A model generated the notes under the pieces. The model was not told the DNA's origin. It made no database searches and worked only from the letters and a program-made list of their open reading frames with translations. A DNA stretch of 64,000 nt from Magnetococcales bacterium (lineage in GTDB: Bacteria > Pseudomonadota > Magnetococcia > Magnetococcales > UBA8363): NCBI GenBank assembly GCA_015232865.1, contig JADFYU010000004.1, positions 81,321 to 145,320 on the forward strand. The letters are read 5' to 3'. The translations under genes and the position numbers were made by a program. This document shows positions 47,777-56,028 of the stretch, in pieces. Within the stretch, counting starts at the first letter, position 1; each line of letters begins with the position of its first letter.

Positions 47777-48562
47777 GCCAGTGGAAAAACAGGGATAACT
47801 CTTCCAGACAATCCCCTCTTACCCCTGTTTGGCGACTTCACTCCCTTGGACATTTTTTTCATTGCATTGGCGGTCATCAGTGGAGCCATGATTCAAGGCG
47901 CGGTGGGGTTTGGTTTTGCCCTGGTTTCCGCCCCCATCCTGATGCTCTTGCAACCCCAATTGGTTCCCGGCCCCCTGTTATTCGCCGGGCTACTGCTCTC
48001 CGGCACCATGACCATCAAAAATCGTCACGTAATAGAGTATAAAAATTTGGCCTGGTTGTTATTCGGGTGTGTACCGGGTATATCCATCGGGGCCTTGTTG
48101 ATAAACAGACTCTCAGAACGGCAACTCTCTTTTCTTTTTGGAATTTTGGTCTTATTGGCGGTGGGACTCTCTCTTGGGAGGGTTGCTCAACTAAAGAAAA
48201 ATGGCCGGACCCTCACTGTATCGGGCCTGATCTCCGGCATTATGAACGTCACCACCTCCATGGGCGGTCCGCCCGTGGCAATCCTCTATCAAAATGAGCC
48301 AGGCCCCACGTTCAGGGGAACGTTGGCCCTCTATTTTTTTGTCGGCGGTTTATTGACCATCACTGGACTGTATCAGGTAGGCCGAATGGGGCAGGCGGAG
48401 GTTTGGTATGGTTTATACCTGATACCAGGCGTTGTCGTGGGACTGCTGTTGGCACAACCGGCCGCCCGTTGGTTGGATCAAGGCAAAACCCGTTATGCGG
48501 TTCTGACGATCGCAGCACTGTCGGCCCTGGCGGTGCTGATTCGAGCCGGCTTGAATGGGTAA
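47696..48562 (+). CDS. TauE/SafE-family membrane permease
   Basis: A protein of up to 288 residues with about eight membrane segments. FFIALAVISGAMIQGAVGFGFALVSAP is the family-defining first repeat, and SGIMNVTTSMGGPPVAILY is the second. This family exports or imports small organic or sulfur-containing anions such as sulfoacetate. The first 50 residues before the first membrane helix are atypical, so a downstream start is possible. It is divergent from the metallopeptidase gene and the two starts overlap as predicted. Confidence 0.85.
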   Translation: MNDSPVFYVAFARSILTVPINHFWVLHASGKTGITLPDNPLLPLFGDFTPLDIFFIALAVISGAMIQGAVGFGFALVSAPILMLLQPQLVPGPLLFAGLLLSGTMTIKNRHVIEYKNLAWLLFGCVPGISIGALLINRLSERQLSFLFGILVLLAVGLSLGRVAQLKKNGRTLTVSGLISGIMNVTTSMGGPPVAILYQNEPGPTFRGTLALYFFVGGLLTITGLYQVGRMGQAEVWYGLYLIPGVVVGLLLAQPAARWLDQGKTRYAVLTIAALSALAVLIRAGLNG

Positions 48563-48569
48563 TACGATC

Positions 48570-48594
48570 AAAAAAAAGGCCCCGAATCAGGGCC
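48570..48594 (-). terminator. Intrinsic terminator of the two-CW gene
   Basis: Read leftward: GGCCC stem, 7-base loop TGATTCG, GGGCC, then eight T. It lies 27 bases after the stop of the gene at 48621. A textbook rho-independent terminator. Confidence 0.85.
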
Positions 48595-48620
48595 GGTCCG
48601 ACATATGAAAACTGGGATCG

Positions 48621-48947
48621 CTAGCGAACCATGTAGCCGGCAGCGACCCGACTTTCTGAATTGGAGACATAGCGGTTGAAGTTTTGAGCGGTATAGGTAT
48701 AGCCATGTTTTTCGCTGAGCAACTGGAAGAAAGAGCAGTGATGACACTGCTGCTGTTTTTCACCTAAAGATTGATGGGGAAAACCACAACAATAGGTGCC
48801 GGGAACAAAGTAACAGGAGCGACCACCATTCTCCCCCCCCATGAAACCGTCTGCACTCTCCAAGGAAGCCGCCGGACACATTATCCCGGCAGCTGAGTTT
48901 GGACCAAGTCCGCACTTTTTGTATTCCCAGCAGTTCATATTTGACAT
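48621..48947 (-). CDS. Small cysteine-rich two-CW domain protein
   Basis: A 108-residue protein with eight Cys and a pattern known from bacterial sensor proteins: NCWEYKKCG at the N-terminus, MCPAAS, ADGFMGGENGGRSCYFVPGTYC in the middle, and CHHCSFFQLL further on. In other genomes this two-CW module is found alone or fused to PAS or GAF signalling proteins; the Cys residues probably hold a metal or Fe-S cluster. Here it stands alone with its own terminator. Function unknown. Confidence 0.75.
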   Translation of the reverse strand: MSNMNCWEYKKCGLGPNSAAGIMCPAASLESADGFMGGENGGRSCYFVPGTYCCGFPHQSLGEKQQQCHHCSFFQLLSEKHGYTYTAQNFNRYVSNSESRVAAGYMVR

Positions 48948-49351
48948 ACCTCTAGAAATCCGCCAACCGGCCCATGTGTTCCTTCATATCCGAACACAAC
49001 ATTAAAAACGACACATTTGAGGCCATTCTACTTCAGTTACACTTGTTTGTGAATAAAAAAATGAAAGAGCGTTAACATTAATGACACTTTTTTTTTCGAC
49101 CATCTCAAGCTCGTTTGTTGCAGGCAATTTCGGACCTGATGAATGAACGACCATTTTCATTACAACATACTGTTTTATTTTAAAAAACTCCAAGCCGATT
49201 TTCCTCAATATTCTCAGCCATCCACAAGGTGTGTTCGGACAAACTGCCAAATCCAGGTTCAAGAGATGTTCGGTGAATAACGGGGTATGAATAAAGTTTG
49301 CTTGGTCAACGCAGCCTGTTTTTGCTAGAATCGGAAAACAGGAGAAAAAAA
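48948..49351. other. Intergenic region with a solo repeat end
   Basis: About 400 AT-rich bases with divergent promoters expected for the two-CW gene and apaG. CAAACTGCCAAATCCAGG at 49240-49257 is a solo end of the miniature element family. No other structure is recognised. Confidence 0.45.
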
Positions 49352-49744
49352 ATGACACCGAACAAAAGATTGAACATTTCCATTACCACCGTTACCACCC
49401 ACCTGGATTCCCGTTCCGATTCAAGCAGCGGTCAGTATGCGTTTGGCTATGCCATCACCCTCACCAATACCGGTTCCATTCCGGCTCGCCTGCTTCGGCG
49501 TCACTGGTTTGTCAAAAGCGATAATGGTCATATCCAGGAGGTTCAAGGTGAAGGGGTAATCGGTGAACAGCCCTATCTGCTTCCCGGCGAAGAACCGTTT
49601 CAGTATACCAGTTGGGCCATGCTGCAAACCCCTACCGGTCATATGGAAGGCCGGTTTCAATTTGAAACCGATGACGGTGAAAAAATCTGGCAGGAGGTTC
49701 CGCCCTTCTTTTTTGAGGTGCCGGGTTCACGAGTCATCAATTGA
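49352..49744 (+). CDS. apaG: ApaG protein
   Basis: A 130-residue fibronectin III-like single-domain protein. Family signatures: AFGYAITLTNTGSIPARLLRRHWFV, then VQGEGVIGEQPYLLPGEEPFQYTSW and MEGRFQF. The ATG at 49352 has GGAG eight bases upstream; the longer frame from 49298 would add an unrelated leader. ApaG is widespread in proteobacteria and linked to divalent-cation handling and stress; its molecular role is unclear. Confidence 0.95.
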   Translation: MTPNKRLNISITTVTTHLDSRSDSSSGQYAFGYAITLTNTGSIPARLLRRHWFVKSDNGHIQEVQGEGVIGEQPYLLPGEEPFQYTSWAMLQTPTGHMEGRFQFETDDGEKIWQEVPPFFFEVPGSRVIN

Positions 49745-49805
49745 CCATACGATTTCTGACCTGACTCAAACGTTGGAACTGGAAGCGGTACGATGGATCG
49801 GCCCA

Positions 49806-51149
49806 CTACCCCTCATGGAGCGAAGAGCGATAGCGTCTCAGAATACCATCCTGGACACCGAGCTGCTTTTTAATGCGCTTCAACCCATCAATCGCCTGCG
49901 GTCGCCCCTCGAACAGACCGGCACAAACTCTGAAATGGGCAACGCCGTTAATCGTAACCGGCAACAAAAAACCTGGTAGATTCAACTCTTGAATCCGTGC
50001 CAGAAAACGCTCGGCTTTCTGTTGTTCCGTGACCGGGAAGATGCGGACAAAAATCAGATAAGCCGACTCTGACAGCCGTTTGAGATGTTCCAGCCCCTTT
50101 TTTGCCTGAATAGAATCAGGCTGTACGTCTAAAATCCGACGATATTTTTCCGCCGCATTTCTCCCGGCCGGAGCAAACAGCCTCGCCTCTTTCGTATCGA
50201 TTTCGGCCTCCTGCATCAGGGTTGGCAGAGAGCTTGAACCCTGGAGTGTCATAGCGGGCACAGGTTTTGGTCTGTTCGACCCGCTTTGTTTGACCGGAAC
50301 AACCGGCTTTGACGGAAGAGCAACGGCGGCCAACGAAGAAAATGGGGGGGGCATGGCGGCAGTCAATTTTGCTTCGACACTTTTTTGCAGACGCAGATGA
50401 CCGATCCAATCCCGATCGATCAAGGTAACGCGACCCTTTTTCGACTCATATCCCGGAGCCGAAATCCAGAAAAAATATTGTCCAGGTTTTACCAGCATTC
50501 CAGGAGTATAGGCTTGGTCACTATCCTGAAAACTGATTTTGGCATTTTTGGGTTCGGTCAAAATGGTCAGGTGATACTCCTTGGCCACCAGCTCCGCCCG
50601 AACCTGAATCAGCTCGCCCTTGTTGATTTGCAGATCCTGATTCCAATCCTGATATCCCGGTGCCGTAATTTTAACCTGATAAGAGCCGGCTGGAATTTTA
50701 TCGACCAAATGAGGCGTTATCCCTTTCAACTGGCCGTTCAACCACCACTGGGCCGGTTCGGGAACACTGCGAACGTCAATAACAGCCGGACCGGAGGCGA
50801 TCATGGTCAGGTGAAGTTTTTTTTCTGTTGCATTTTGAATGTGGATGGCCTCTTGCCGAACCGGATAACCGGCCTTGAGCAGGCGGACGGTGTGCGGTCC
50901 GCTGTCAACTTTGGCCAGGGTAAGGGGTGATTTCCCGACCCGTTCGCCATCCAGAAAAATCTCAGCCCCGGTCGGGTGGGTCTCAATAGAGAGAGTACCT
51001 TGACCTTTATTCGCCAAGCCTTCCGAAAAAAAAGAGGACGATTCTCCAACCGAAGGCGCAACCGTCGACACGAACAGGAGCGATGCCAATAGCGGCAGAA
51101 GAAAAAGCAGTTTATACGCCAAAGGAAACTTGTAATGAAAACGTTTCAA
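49806..51149 (-). CDS. PEGA-repeat protein with C-terminal SPOR domain
   Basis: A 447-residue envelope protein with an N-terminal membrane segment or signal (LLFLLPLLASLLFVSTVA). Three PEGA-type beta domains follow (about 50-118, 118-190, 190-255), each with the Gly-Tyr or Ala-Gly-Tyr pattern (LLKAGYPV, TAPGYQDW, SAPGYESK). A Pro-rich linker leads to a SPOR-like domain at about 365-430 (YLIFVRIFPVTEQQKAERFL and RVCAGLFEG). It follows the type I adaptor gene in the same direction with 151 bases between, which contain a short repeat-element hairpin. It may link the secretion machine or surface adhesin to peptidoglycan. Confidence 0.8.
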   Translation of the reverse strand: MKRFHYKFPLAYKLLFLLPLLASLLFVSTVAPSVGESSSFFSEGLANKGQGTLSIETHPTGAEIFLDGERVGKSPLTLAKVDSGPHTVRLLKAGYPVRQEAIHIQNATEKKLHLTMIASGPAVIDVRSVPEPAQWWLNGQLKGITPHLVDKIPAGSYQVKITAPGYQDWNQDLQINKGELIQVRAELVAKEYHLTILTEPKNAKISFQDSDQAYTPGMLVKPGQYFFWISAPGYESKKGRVTLIDRDWIGHLRLQKSVEAKLTAAMPPPFSSLAAVALPSKPVVPVKQSGSNRPKPVPAMTLQGSSSLPTLMQEAEIDTKEARLFAPAGRNAAEKYRRILDVQPDSIQAKKGLEHLKRLSESAYLIFVRIFPVTEQQKAERFLARIQELNLPGFLLPVTINGVAHFRVCAGLFEGRPQAIDGLKRIKKQLGVQDGILRRYRSSLHEG

Positions 51150-51178
51150 TCATACCCTCATTGCCCGGTTGGAACAAT

Positions 51179-51227
51179 CCAGGAGCCGGCAGTTGTCAGC
51201 CGGCACTTCCAACCGCCGGATCTAAGG
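51179..51227. repeat. Short miniature element hairpin in the secretion locus
   Basis: Left CCAGGAGCCGGCAGTTG and right CAACCGCCGGATCTAAGG are imperfect inverted copies of the family end, separated by 14 bases. It lies between the adaptor gene and the PEGA-SPOR gene. Confidence 0.55.
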
Positions 51228-51300
51228 AAAACGAATGGGGTCAGCCTATTCCCTCTGACTCGGAACTACAACCCAAAAATAGAGCATTCCAATAAAAATT

Positions 51301-52608
51301 CTATCGTTCCGTAAGCGCAGAATCCATATAACGCATAAAGGGAGAGAGAAGATATTCCAAAACCGTTCGACTTCCGGTATGAATAGCGGCCTGAATGACC
51401 ATTCCTGGAAACAGACGATATTCCAGATTACCGTTTTTAAATGAAGACTCCTCAGTCTCAATTCGAACCTTGTAAAAAGGGGTGCCATCTTCGGTCGCCA
51501 GCGTATCCGGGCTGATCTGGACCACCGAGCCGGTCAATTTTCCAAACCGGGCCGCATCGTTTGAAGAGAGACTGACCTTGACCAACTGCCCGACCCGAAC
51601 ATAACCGATATCTTGAATGGGAAGTCTGGCCTCAATCACCAAGCGGTCGGCTCCGGGAACAATCTCCAGCGCAGTCCCCCCCGGTTGCAGCACCCCGCCT
51701 TCCGTAAAAACCAACAGACTTTTGACCACCCCATCGACCGGCGAAACAATCACCCGGCGCAAGAAACTATCGGAGAATTTATCCTGTCTGGCCTCCAACT
51801 CGGAGATTTGACCTCGAATTTCCGCCAATTTTTGTTGCGCCTCTTCCTGAAACACCAACCGGGAGGTCACCTGGGCCGAAATGGACTCTTTCAAGGCGGC
51901 TTGAGCCTGCAACAGGGCCATTCCATCCTCCTCAATGGCGCTGGAGATCACATTGGCCTCTTTGAGCAGTTCCAAATGGGTAAACCGATTCGTAATTTCA
52001 CGAGAGAGCAACTCTTCACTGATCGAGATCTGCTCGGTGACCAGCTTCAGCCGTTTTTCATTGTTTTTGATTCTGGATTTAATCTCCTGAACCAGTTGCT
52101 GTTGTTGAATGGTGCGCTCTTCAAAACCGGCATATTCCTCTTGTTGCCGATTGTAACGACTCATAAAATAGGTACGGGTTCGCGCGACTTTCTCGGGAAA
52201 CTCTTTCAGCAATTCCGGGGGAAAATCCAGGCTGGTTTTACCGGAGGCTTCGGCTTCCAGGCGAGTTCGTTCCAGACGCAGAGAGATAAATCGTGCGTTG
52301 ATCTCTCCCAGGTCCGATTCACTGGAGATGCTCTCCAACTCCACCAGATGCTGGCCTTTACTGACCAGCTCCCCCTCTTTGACCAGAATCTGCTTGATGA
52401 TCCCTCCCTCCAGATGTTGGATCTGTTTGACCTGACTGGAAGGAATGACCTCGCCCTGAGTGATACTGACCACATCCAATTTGCCCCAGTAGGCCCAGAT
52501 TCCCAGTCCAAAAAGGGTCAAAAGCAAGGAAAAAGCGGTCAGGTGATGGCCCCAGCCGACGCCGTCATCAATGGTTTCGTCCGACAGGAGAGGGGTAGAT
52601 GGTTTCAT
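51301..52608 (-). CDS. Type I secretion periplasmic adaptor (HlyD family)
   Basis: A 435-residue membrane-fusion protein. A single N-terminal membrane helix (about 22-42) is followed by a biotinyl-lipoyl-like half motif (GEVIPSSQVKQIQHLEGGIIKQILVKEGELVSKGQHL), a long alpha-hairpin (about 100-280) and the closing beta domain (FSDSFLRRVIVSPVDGVVKSL, then GGVLQPGGTALEIVPG). The start overlaps the exporter stop by four bases. It would connect the ABC exporter to the TolC-type channel upstream for secretion of the large adhesin. Confidence 0.94.
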   Translation of the reverse strand: MKPSTPLLSDETIDDGVGWGHHLTAFSLLLTLFGLGIWAYWGKLDVVSITQGEVIPSSQVKQIQHLEGGIIKQILVKEGELVSKGQHLVELESISSESDLGEINARFISLRLERTRLEAEASGKTSLDFPPELLKEFPEKVARTRTYFMSRYNRQQEEYAGFEERTIQQQQLVQEIKSRIKNNEKRLKLVTEQISISEELLSREITNRFTHLELLKEANVISSAIEEDGMALLQAQAALKESISAQVTSRLVFQEEAQQKLAEIRGQISELEARQDKFSDSFLRRVIVSPVDGVVKSLLVFTEGGVLQPGGTALEIVPGADRLVIEARLPIQDIGYVRVGQLVKVSLSSNDAARFGKLTGSVVQISPDTLATEDGTPFYKVRIETEESSFKNGNLEYRLFPGMVIQAAIHTGSRTVLEYLLSPFMRYMDSALTER

Positions 52609-54281
52609 GATGGCTTGCCTTCCGGGCTTGATGCGCCACGAATGGTGACCGTTGGAACCGGCTTGCTATCCAAATTCAGGATGATATCAGCCCCCCTGAC
52701 CAGACTGGCATCATGAGAGAAGACAATTACGCTTTTTTTATTGCGAATAAAAGCGGCCAGAACCTGGGAAATCGCCGTGCGTCCCGGTCCATCCATGCCC
52801 TCCATGGGTTCATCAAAAATCGCCAACTGGTTTTGCGAGGTCAGGGCACGAGCCAAGGCCAACCGTTTTCGAACACCGACCGCCAGATTGGAGCCATCGT
52901 TATAAAGGAGCGCCTCCAACCCTTTGGGATGGTTTTGTAAAAACTGGCTCAACCCGGCCTCTGCCGTTACCTGTAGTATCTGCTCTTCGGTGATGGCGGG
53001 ATTCAAGGTCATCAGATTTTCCCGAATGGTGCCGTCAAAGAAATCCGGCTCCTGAGGAAGATAGGCCACCTGTTGACGCCACCAGATCAGATCGATCTGG
53101 TCCAACGTAACCTCATTGATCAGAATCTGCCCACGAACCGGTTCCAGCAGTCCCATCAGCAGACGGGAAAGGGTGGTTTTTCCGGTGCCGTTGCCACCGA
53201 CCACCAACAGAGATTTTCCCTCAGTCAAAGACAAAGAGAGTGACTCAAACAACGGATCGTTTTCATTGAGGTGGGCAAAAGCGAGGTCGTGGAAGGCCAC
53301 ACCCTGTTTCAGATCGGCTAAACGACGCCCCCCCTGTCGTTCATGAGCCAATTGCGCAAACCCCTTCAACAAGGACATGGCCCGTGCAACCTCGTTGAAG
53401 GCTGGCCCCAACTGAGCAAAAGCGATAATGGGTGCCATGGCCCGAGCGGCGACAATGTTGGCTCCGATCATCAGTCCCATATCCATTTCACCGGCGACGG
53501 TCAACAAAGCACCGACACCGATAACCGCCACACTCATCAAAGAACCGATGGTCCGGGTCAATGATTGAAAAAACTCTTTTCTTGCCTCCAATTTCCGCCC
53601 GGCCAACAGCGCTTTTTGTTGATGGGATTTCCACCGCCCTTGAAGAACCTCCTGAGCGTTAAAGGCCCGCACCGCATCAGGACGACGCATACCGCTCACC
53701 GCCATGGCCCCGGCCTCTCCGCTGGCCTGGAGTTGCTGTTGCTGATCACTTCTGAGGGAGAGATGGCTGAAGGCCGAAACCAGAAAACCGGCCAGTATAA
53801 AAAGCGAAGCCACCCAGGCGACCTGAACCTGAATTAAAAAGAGCACGCCCAAAAACATCAGGGCGAAGGGAAGATCCAGCAGGGTTGCCAGTGAGTTGGG
53901 ACCATAAATCCGGGCGATGGTACTGGGAGCGGAGATGACCTCACGACGCTGGCTTGAACTTAAATGATCCAACAGCGCCGATCGAATGGAGACACTCTGG
54001 GCAAACACCATCAGCAACAGATTATAAGCGGGTGGAACGGTTACGCCCTGCGCCAGTTTGAGTCGCAACTGGCGAAAAACAAACTCAAACACCACCGCCA
54101 GAACAACCCCGGCGGTCAGCGTTAAGAGGGTTGAGTCAATGCCGTGTGAAACATATCGATTCAAGACCTGAATGACATAAATCGAGGTGGCCAGGGCCAA
54201 AACGTTGATGAAAAATGAAATGGCAATCAGCTCTGTTGCAAACAGAGGCTTAAGAAACAGTTGCCGAAGAAGCGCTAACAC
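52605..54281 (-). CDS. Type I secretion ABC exporter (PrtD-like), with degenerate signature motif
   Basis: A 558-residue half-transporter: about five or six membrane helices (1-300) and a C-terminal ATPase. There is no N-terminal C39-like peptidase domain, so it is the PrtD/AprD class. Walker A GGNGTGKTTLSR (about 362-373), Q-loop YLPQEPDFF, Walker B LAIFDEPMEGMD and switch His in VFSHDASL are intact. The signature, normally LSGGQ, reads LAVGV before RKRLALARAL (about 465). GTG start at 54281 with GAGG eight bases upstream. A repeat element separates it from the TolC-type gene. Overlaps the adaptor gene by four bases. Confidence 0.93.
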   Translation of the reverse strand: MLALLRQLFLKPLFATELIAISFFINVLALATSIYVIQVLNRYVSHGIDSTLLTLTAGVVLAVVFEFVFRQLRLKLAQGVTVPPAYNLLLMVFAQSVSIRSALLDHLSSSQRREVISAPSTIARIYGPNSLATLLDLPFALMFLGVLFLIQVQVAWVASLFILAGFLVSAFSHLSLRSDQQQQLQASGEAGAMAVSGMRRPDAVRAFNAQEVLQGRWKSHQQKALLAGRKLEARKEFFQSLTRTIGSLMSVAVIGVGALLTVAGEMDMGLMIGANIVAARAMAPIIAFAQLGPAFNEVARAMSLLKGFAQLAHERQGGRRLADLKQGVAFHDLAFAHLNENDPLFESLSLSLTEGKSLLVVGGNGTGKTTLSRLLMGLLEPVRGQILINEVTLDQIDLIWWRQQVAYLPQEPDFFDGTIRENLMTLNPAITEEQILQVTAEAGLSQFLQNHPKGLEALLYNDGSNLAVGVRKRLALARALTSQNQLAIFDEPMEGMDGPGRTAISQVLAAFIRNKKSVIVFSHDASLVRGADIILNLDSKPVPTVTIRGASSPEGKPS

Positions 54282-54302
54282 ACATCAAACCTCATAATTA
54301 AA

Positions 54303-54472
54303 CCGAAAGTCGGCAGTTAGTCGTCCATCAAGGCGGCAACAAATCGGTTGATCTGGCGAACCAGAAAAAAAACATCGTCACCGTGTTGGTGATACGATTT
54401 TTTTCTGGTTCGCCAGATCAAGCAAGAGGCTGAGGCTGTACCAGTGAGGGGCGAACAACGGCCCGATCTCGG
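54303..54472. repeat. Miniature inverted-repeat element, diverged long copy inside the secretion locus
   Basis: 170 bp; ends CCGAAAGTCGGCAGTTAG and GAACAACGGCCCGATCTCGG are imperfect inverted copies. The interior palindrome is well kept (GATCTGGCGAACCAGAAAAAA pairs with TTTTTTCTGGTTCGCCAGATC across a central CACCGTGTTGGTG). It fills the gap between the exporter and channel genes. A transcript would fold into a strong hairpin and may change the expression ratio of the two genes. Confidence 0.75.
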
Positions 54473-54483
54473 ATCAAGCAAAC

Positions 54484-55899
54484 CTACCACTGATGGGAGA
54501 GATGGTAGGAGACATCTTCTTTTGTGAACGGCAGCTTCAGTTCAACATCCTCGGAGACCGGAACAACCTCAAGCGGTTTGATTCCAGCCGCATGGTCTTG
54601 GCCCAACAGGTCGGCGGACAAGGCCCCCATACTCTGGATCAGGGTATAAAAGGCAATCTTGACATCCGCTTCAGCCGAAAGTGCGTCGCTCTGGGCGTTG
54701 ATCAAGGCGGTCTCACCATTGAGAATATCCAACAAGGTCCGTTTATTGAGCTTGCGCTCTTCACGGGCCAGTTCCAGGAATTTTTCAGCCAGTCGGGCCT
54801 GATTGCGCAACATGCTGGCTTTGTTCTTGGCCGTTTCCAGGTTATTCCAGGCACTGCGGGTCTGTTCGGAAATCTGCAACAGCAGATCGCGATGACGACG
54901 TCTGGCCGCCTCGGCATCCTGTCGACTGGCGTTGATGGAATCCAGACCGGCCAAGCCGGTATTGAACGGGAACGAAACCTCCAACCGGGCAAACGTCTCA
55001 CGCTCAAATTCCGCGACACCGGAGACATCCTCTTTGGCTTTGTGTTCTATAATCGCATTGACCGCCGGATAAAAGGTGCTCTTCATGACGCTCTCGGCCT
55101 GACTGTCCAACATTTTTCTGGCTGCGTCCAACTGTCTGCCCATGGGGTTGGCTGCCAGAGAATAATCGACAGCCTGCGTGATGGTCGCCGGTAAAATATT
55201 AAAATCAGGAGGCCCCATCTCCAACAAAGCCACCTCCTCCGGGTCTCGTTGAAAAATAGTCCGAACGCGGTTTTTTGCCAATTGCAGTGCCCCCTTGGAT
55301 TGGATCAAGCGAGCTTCGGCTCCGGCCAATTGGGTCTTGACCTGCAACACGTCGGTGGAATAGCCGCTGCCCAGAGATACACGAGCATCCTCCACTTCAC
55401 TTTGTCGTTGAATATTCTCAATGGATTGACGAGCATATTCAACCAATTTTTGAGAACGTTTCAGCCCGATGTAGGCGGTGACGGCATCCAACATCAATAG
55501 TTGGCTGGCCGCATCCAAGCTGGCCTGCATCTGACTCCGGGTTGATTGACTGACCGAAATATCCGCATCGGCCTTTCCCCAATCCCAAACCCGTTGGGTC
55601 AGTTTAAAATCCAACTCGCGGGAATAAAGGTCGGTATTGGCCCCGGAAGCTTGATTGGATTGCGCTTCGGCACCAAAATGGGTGCTGACGTTAAACTCCG
55701 GCGTCCAACTGGTGGCGATGGTCTGCTTGACCCGGCTTTCACTGGCCGAAAGATCGGCTTTGACCGCTAAAATCCGATCATGCCCGGAAATAACCTTTTC
55801 GACAGCCTCCTGAACGGTTTCGGCGTAGAGGTTGGTGAATGGGACTAAAACAACCATCGGAATAATGACCGAAAAAGGACTCAAAGGAATTTTTTTCAT
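54484..55899 (-). CDS. Type I secretion outer-membrane channel (TolC family)
   Basis: A 471-residue TolC-type protein with a signal peptide ending near PFTNLYAE. Two OEP repeats of long helices: RILAVKADLSASESRVKQT, ELDFKLTQRVWDWGK, VSLGSGYSTDVLQVKTQLAGAEARL in the first, and NKRTLLDILNGETALINAQSDALS in the second. Standard length, no SPOR tail, unlike the other TolC-type protein at 13519. It lies 130 bases after the adhesin gene and before the exporter in the same direction. Confidence 0.93.
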   Translation of the reverse strand: MKKIPLSPFSVIIPMVVLVPFTNLYAETVQEAVEKVISGHDRILAVKADLSASESRVKQTIATSWTPEFNVSTHFGAEAQSNQASGANTDLYSRELDFKLTQRVWDWGKADADISVSQSTRSQMQASLDAASQLLMLDAVTAYIGLKRSQKLVEYARQSIENIQRQSEVEDARVSLGSGYSTDVLQVKTQLAGAEARLIQSKGALQLAKNRVRTIFQRDPEEVALLEMGPPDFNILPATITQAVDYSLAANPMGRQLDAARKMLDSQAESVMKSTFYPAVNAIIEHKAKEDVSGVAEFERETFARLEVSFPFNTGLAGLDSINASRQDAEAARRRHRDLLLQISEQTRSAWNNLETAKNKASMLRNQARLAEKFLELAREERKLNKRTLLDILNGETALINAQSDALSAEADVKIAFYTLIQSMGALSADLLGQDHAAGIKPLEVVPVSEDVELKLPFTKEDVSYHLSHQW

Positions 55900-56006
55900 C
55901 GTTTCATTCTCTGTTATTGCCGGTTGAGTGACCCTTCAGTTAAGAGAGCCAGACCAGGCGCCAATGAATTAAAAAATTTAGGGTAAAACCATTCAACCCA
56001 GACGAA

Positions 56007-56023
56007 CAACTGCCGAATCCAAG
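56007..56023 (-). repeat. Solo end of the miniature element family after the adhesin gene
   Basis: CAACTGCCGAATCCAAG matches the right end of the family. It lies six bases beyond the adhesin stop codon. Confidence 0.5.
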
Positions 56024-56028
56024 CTTAA

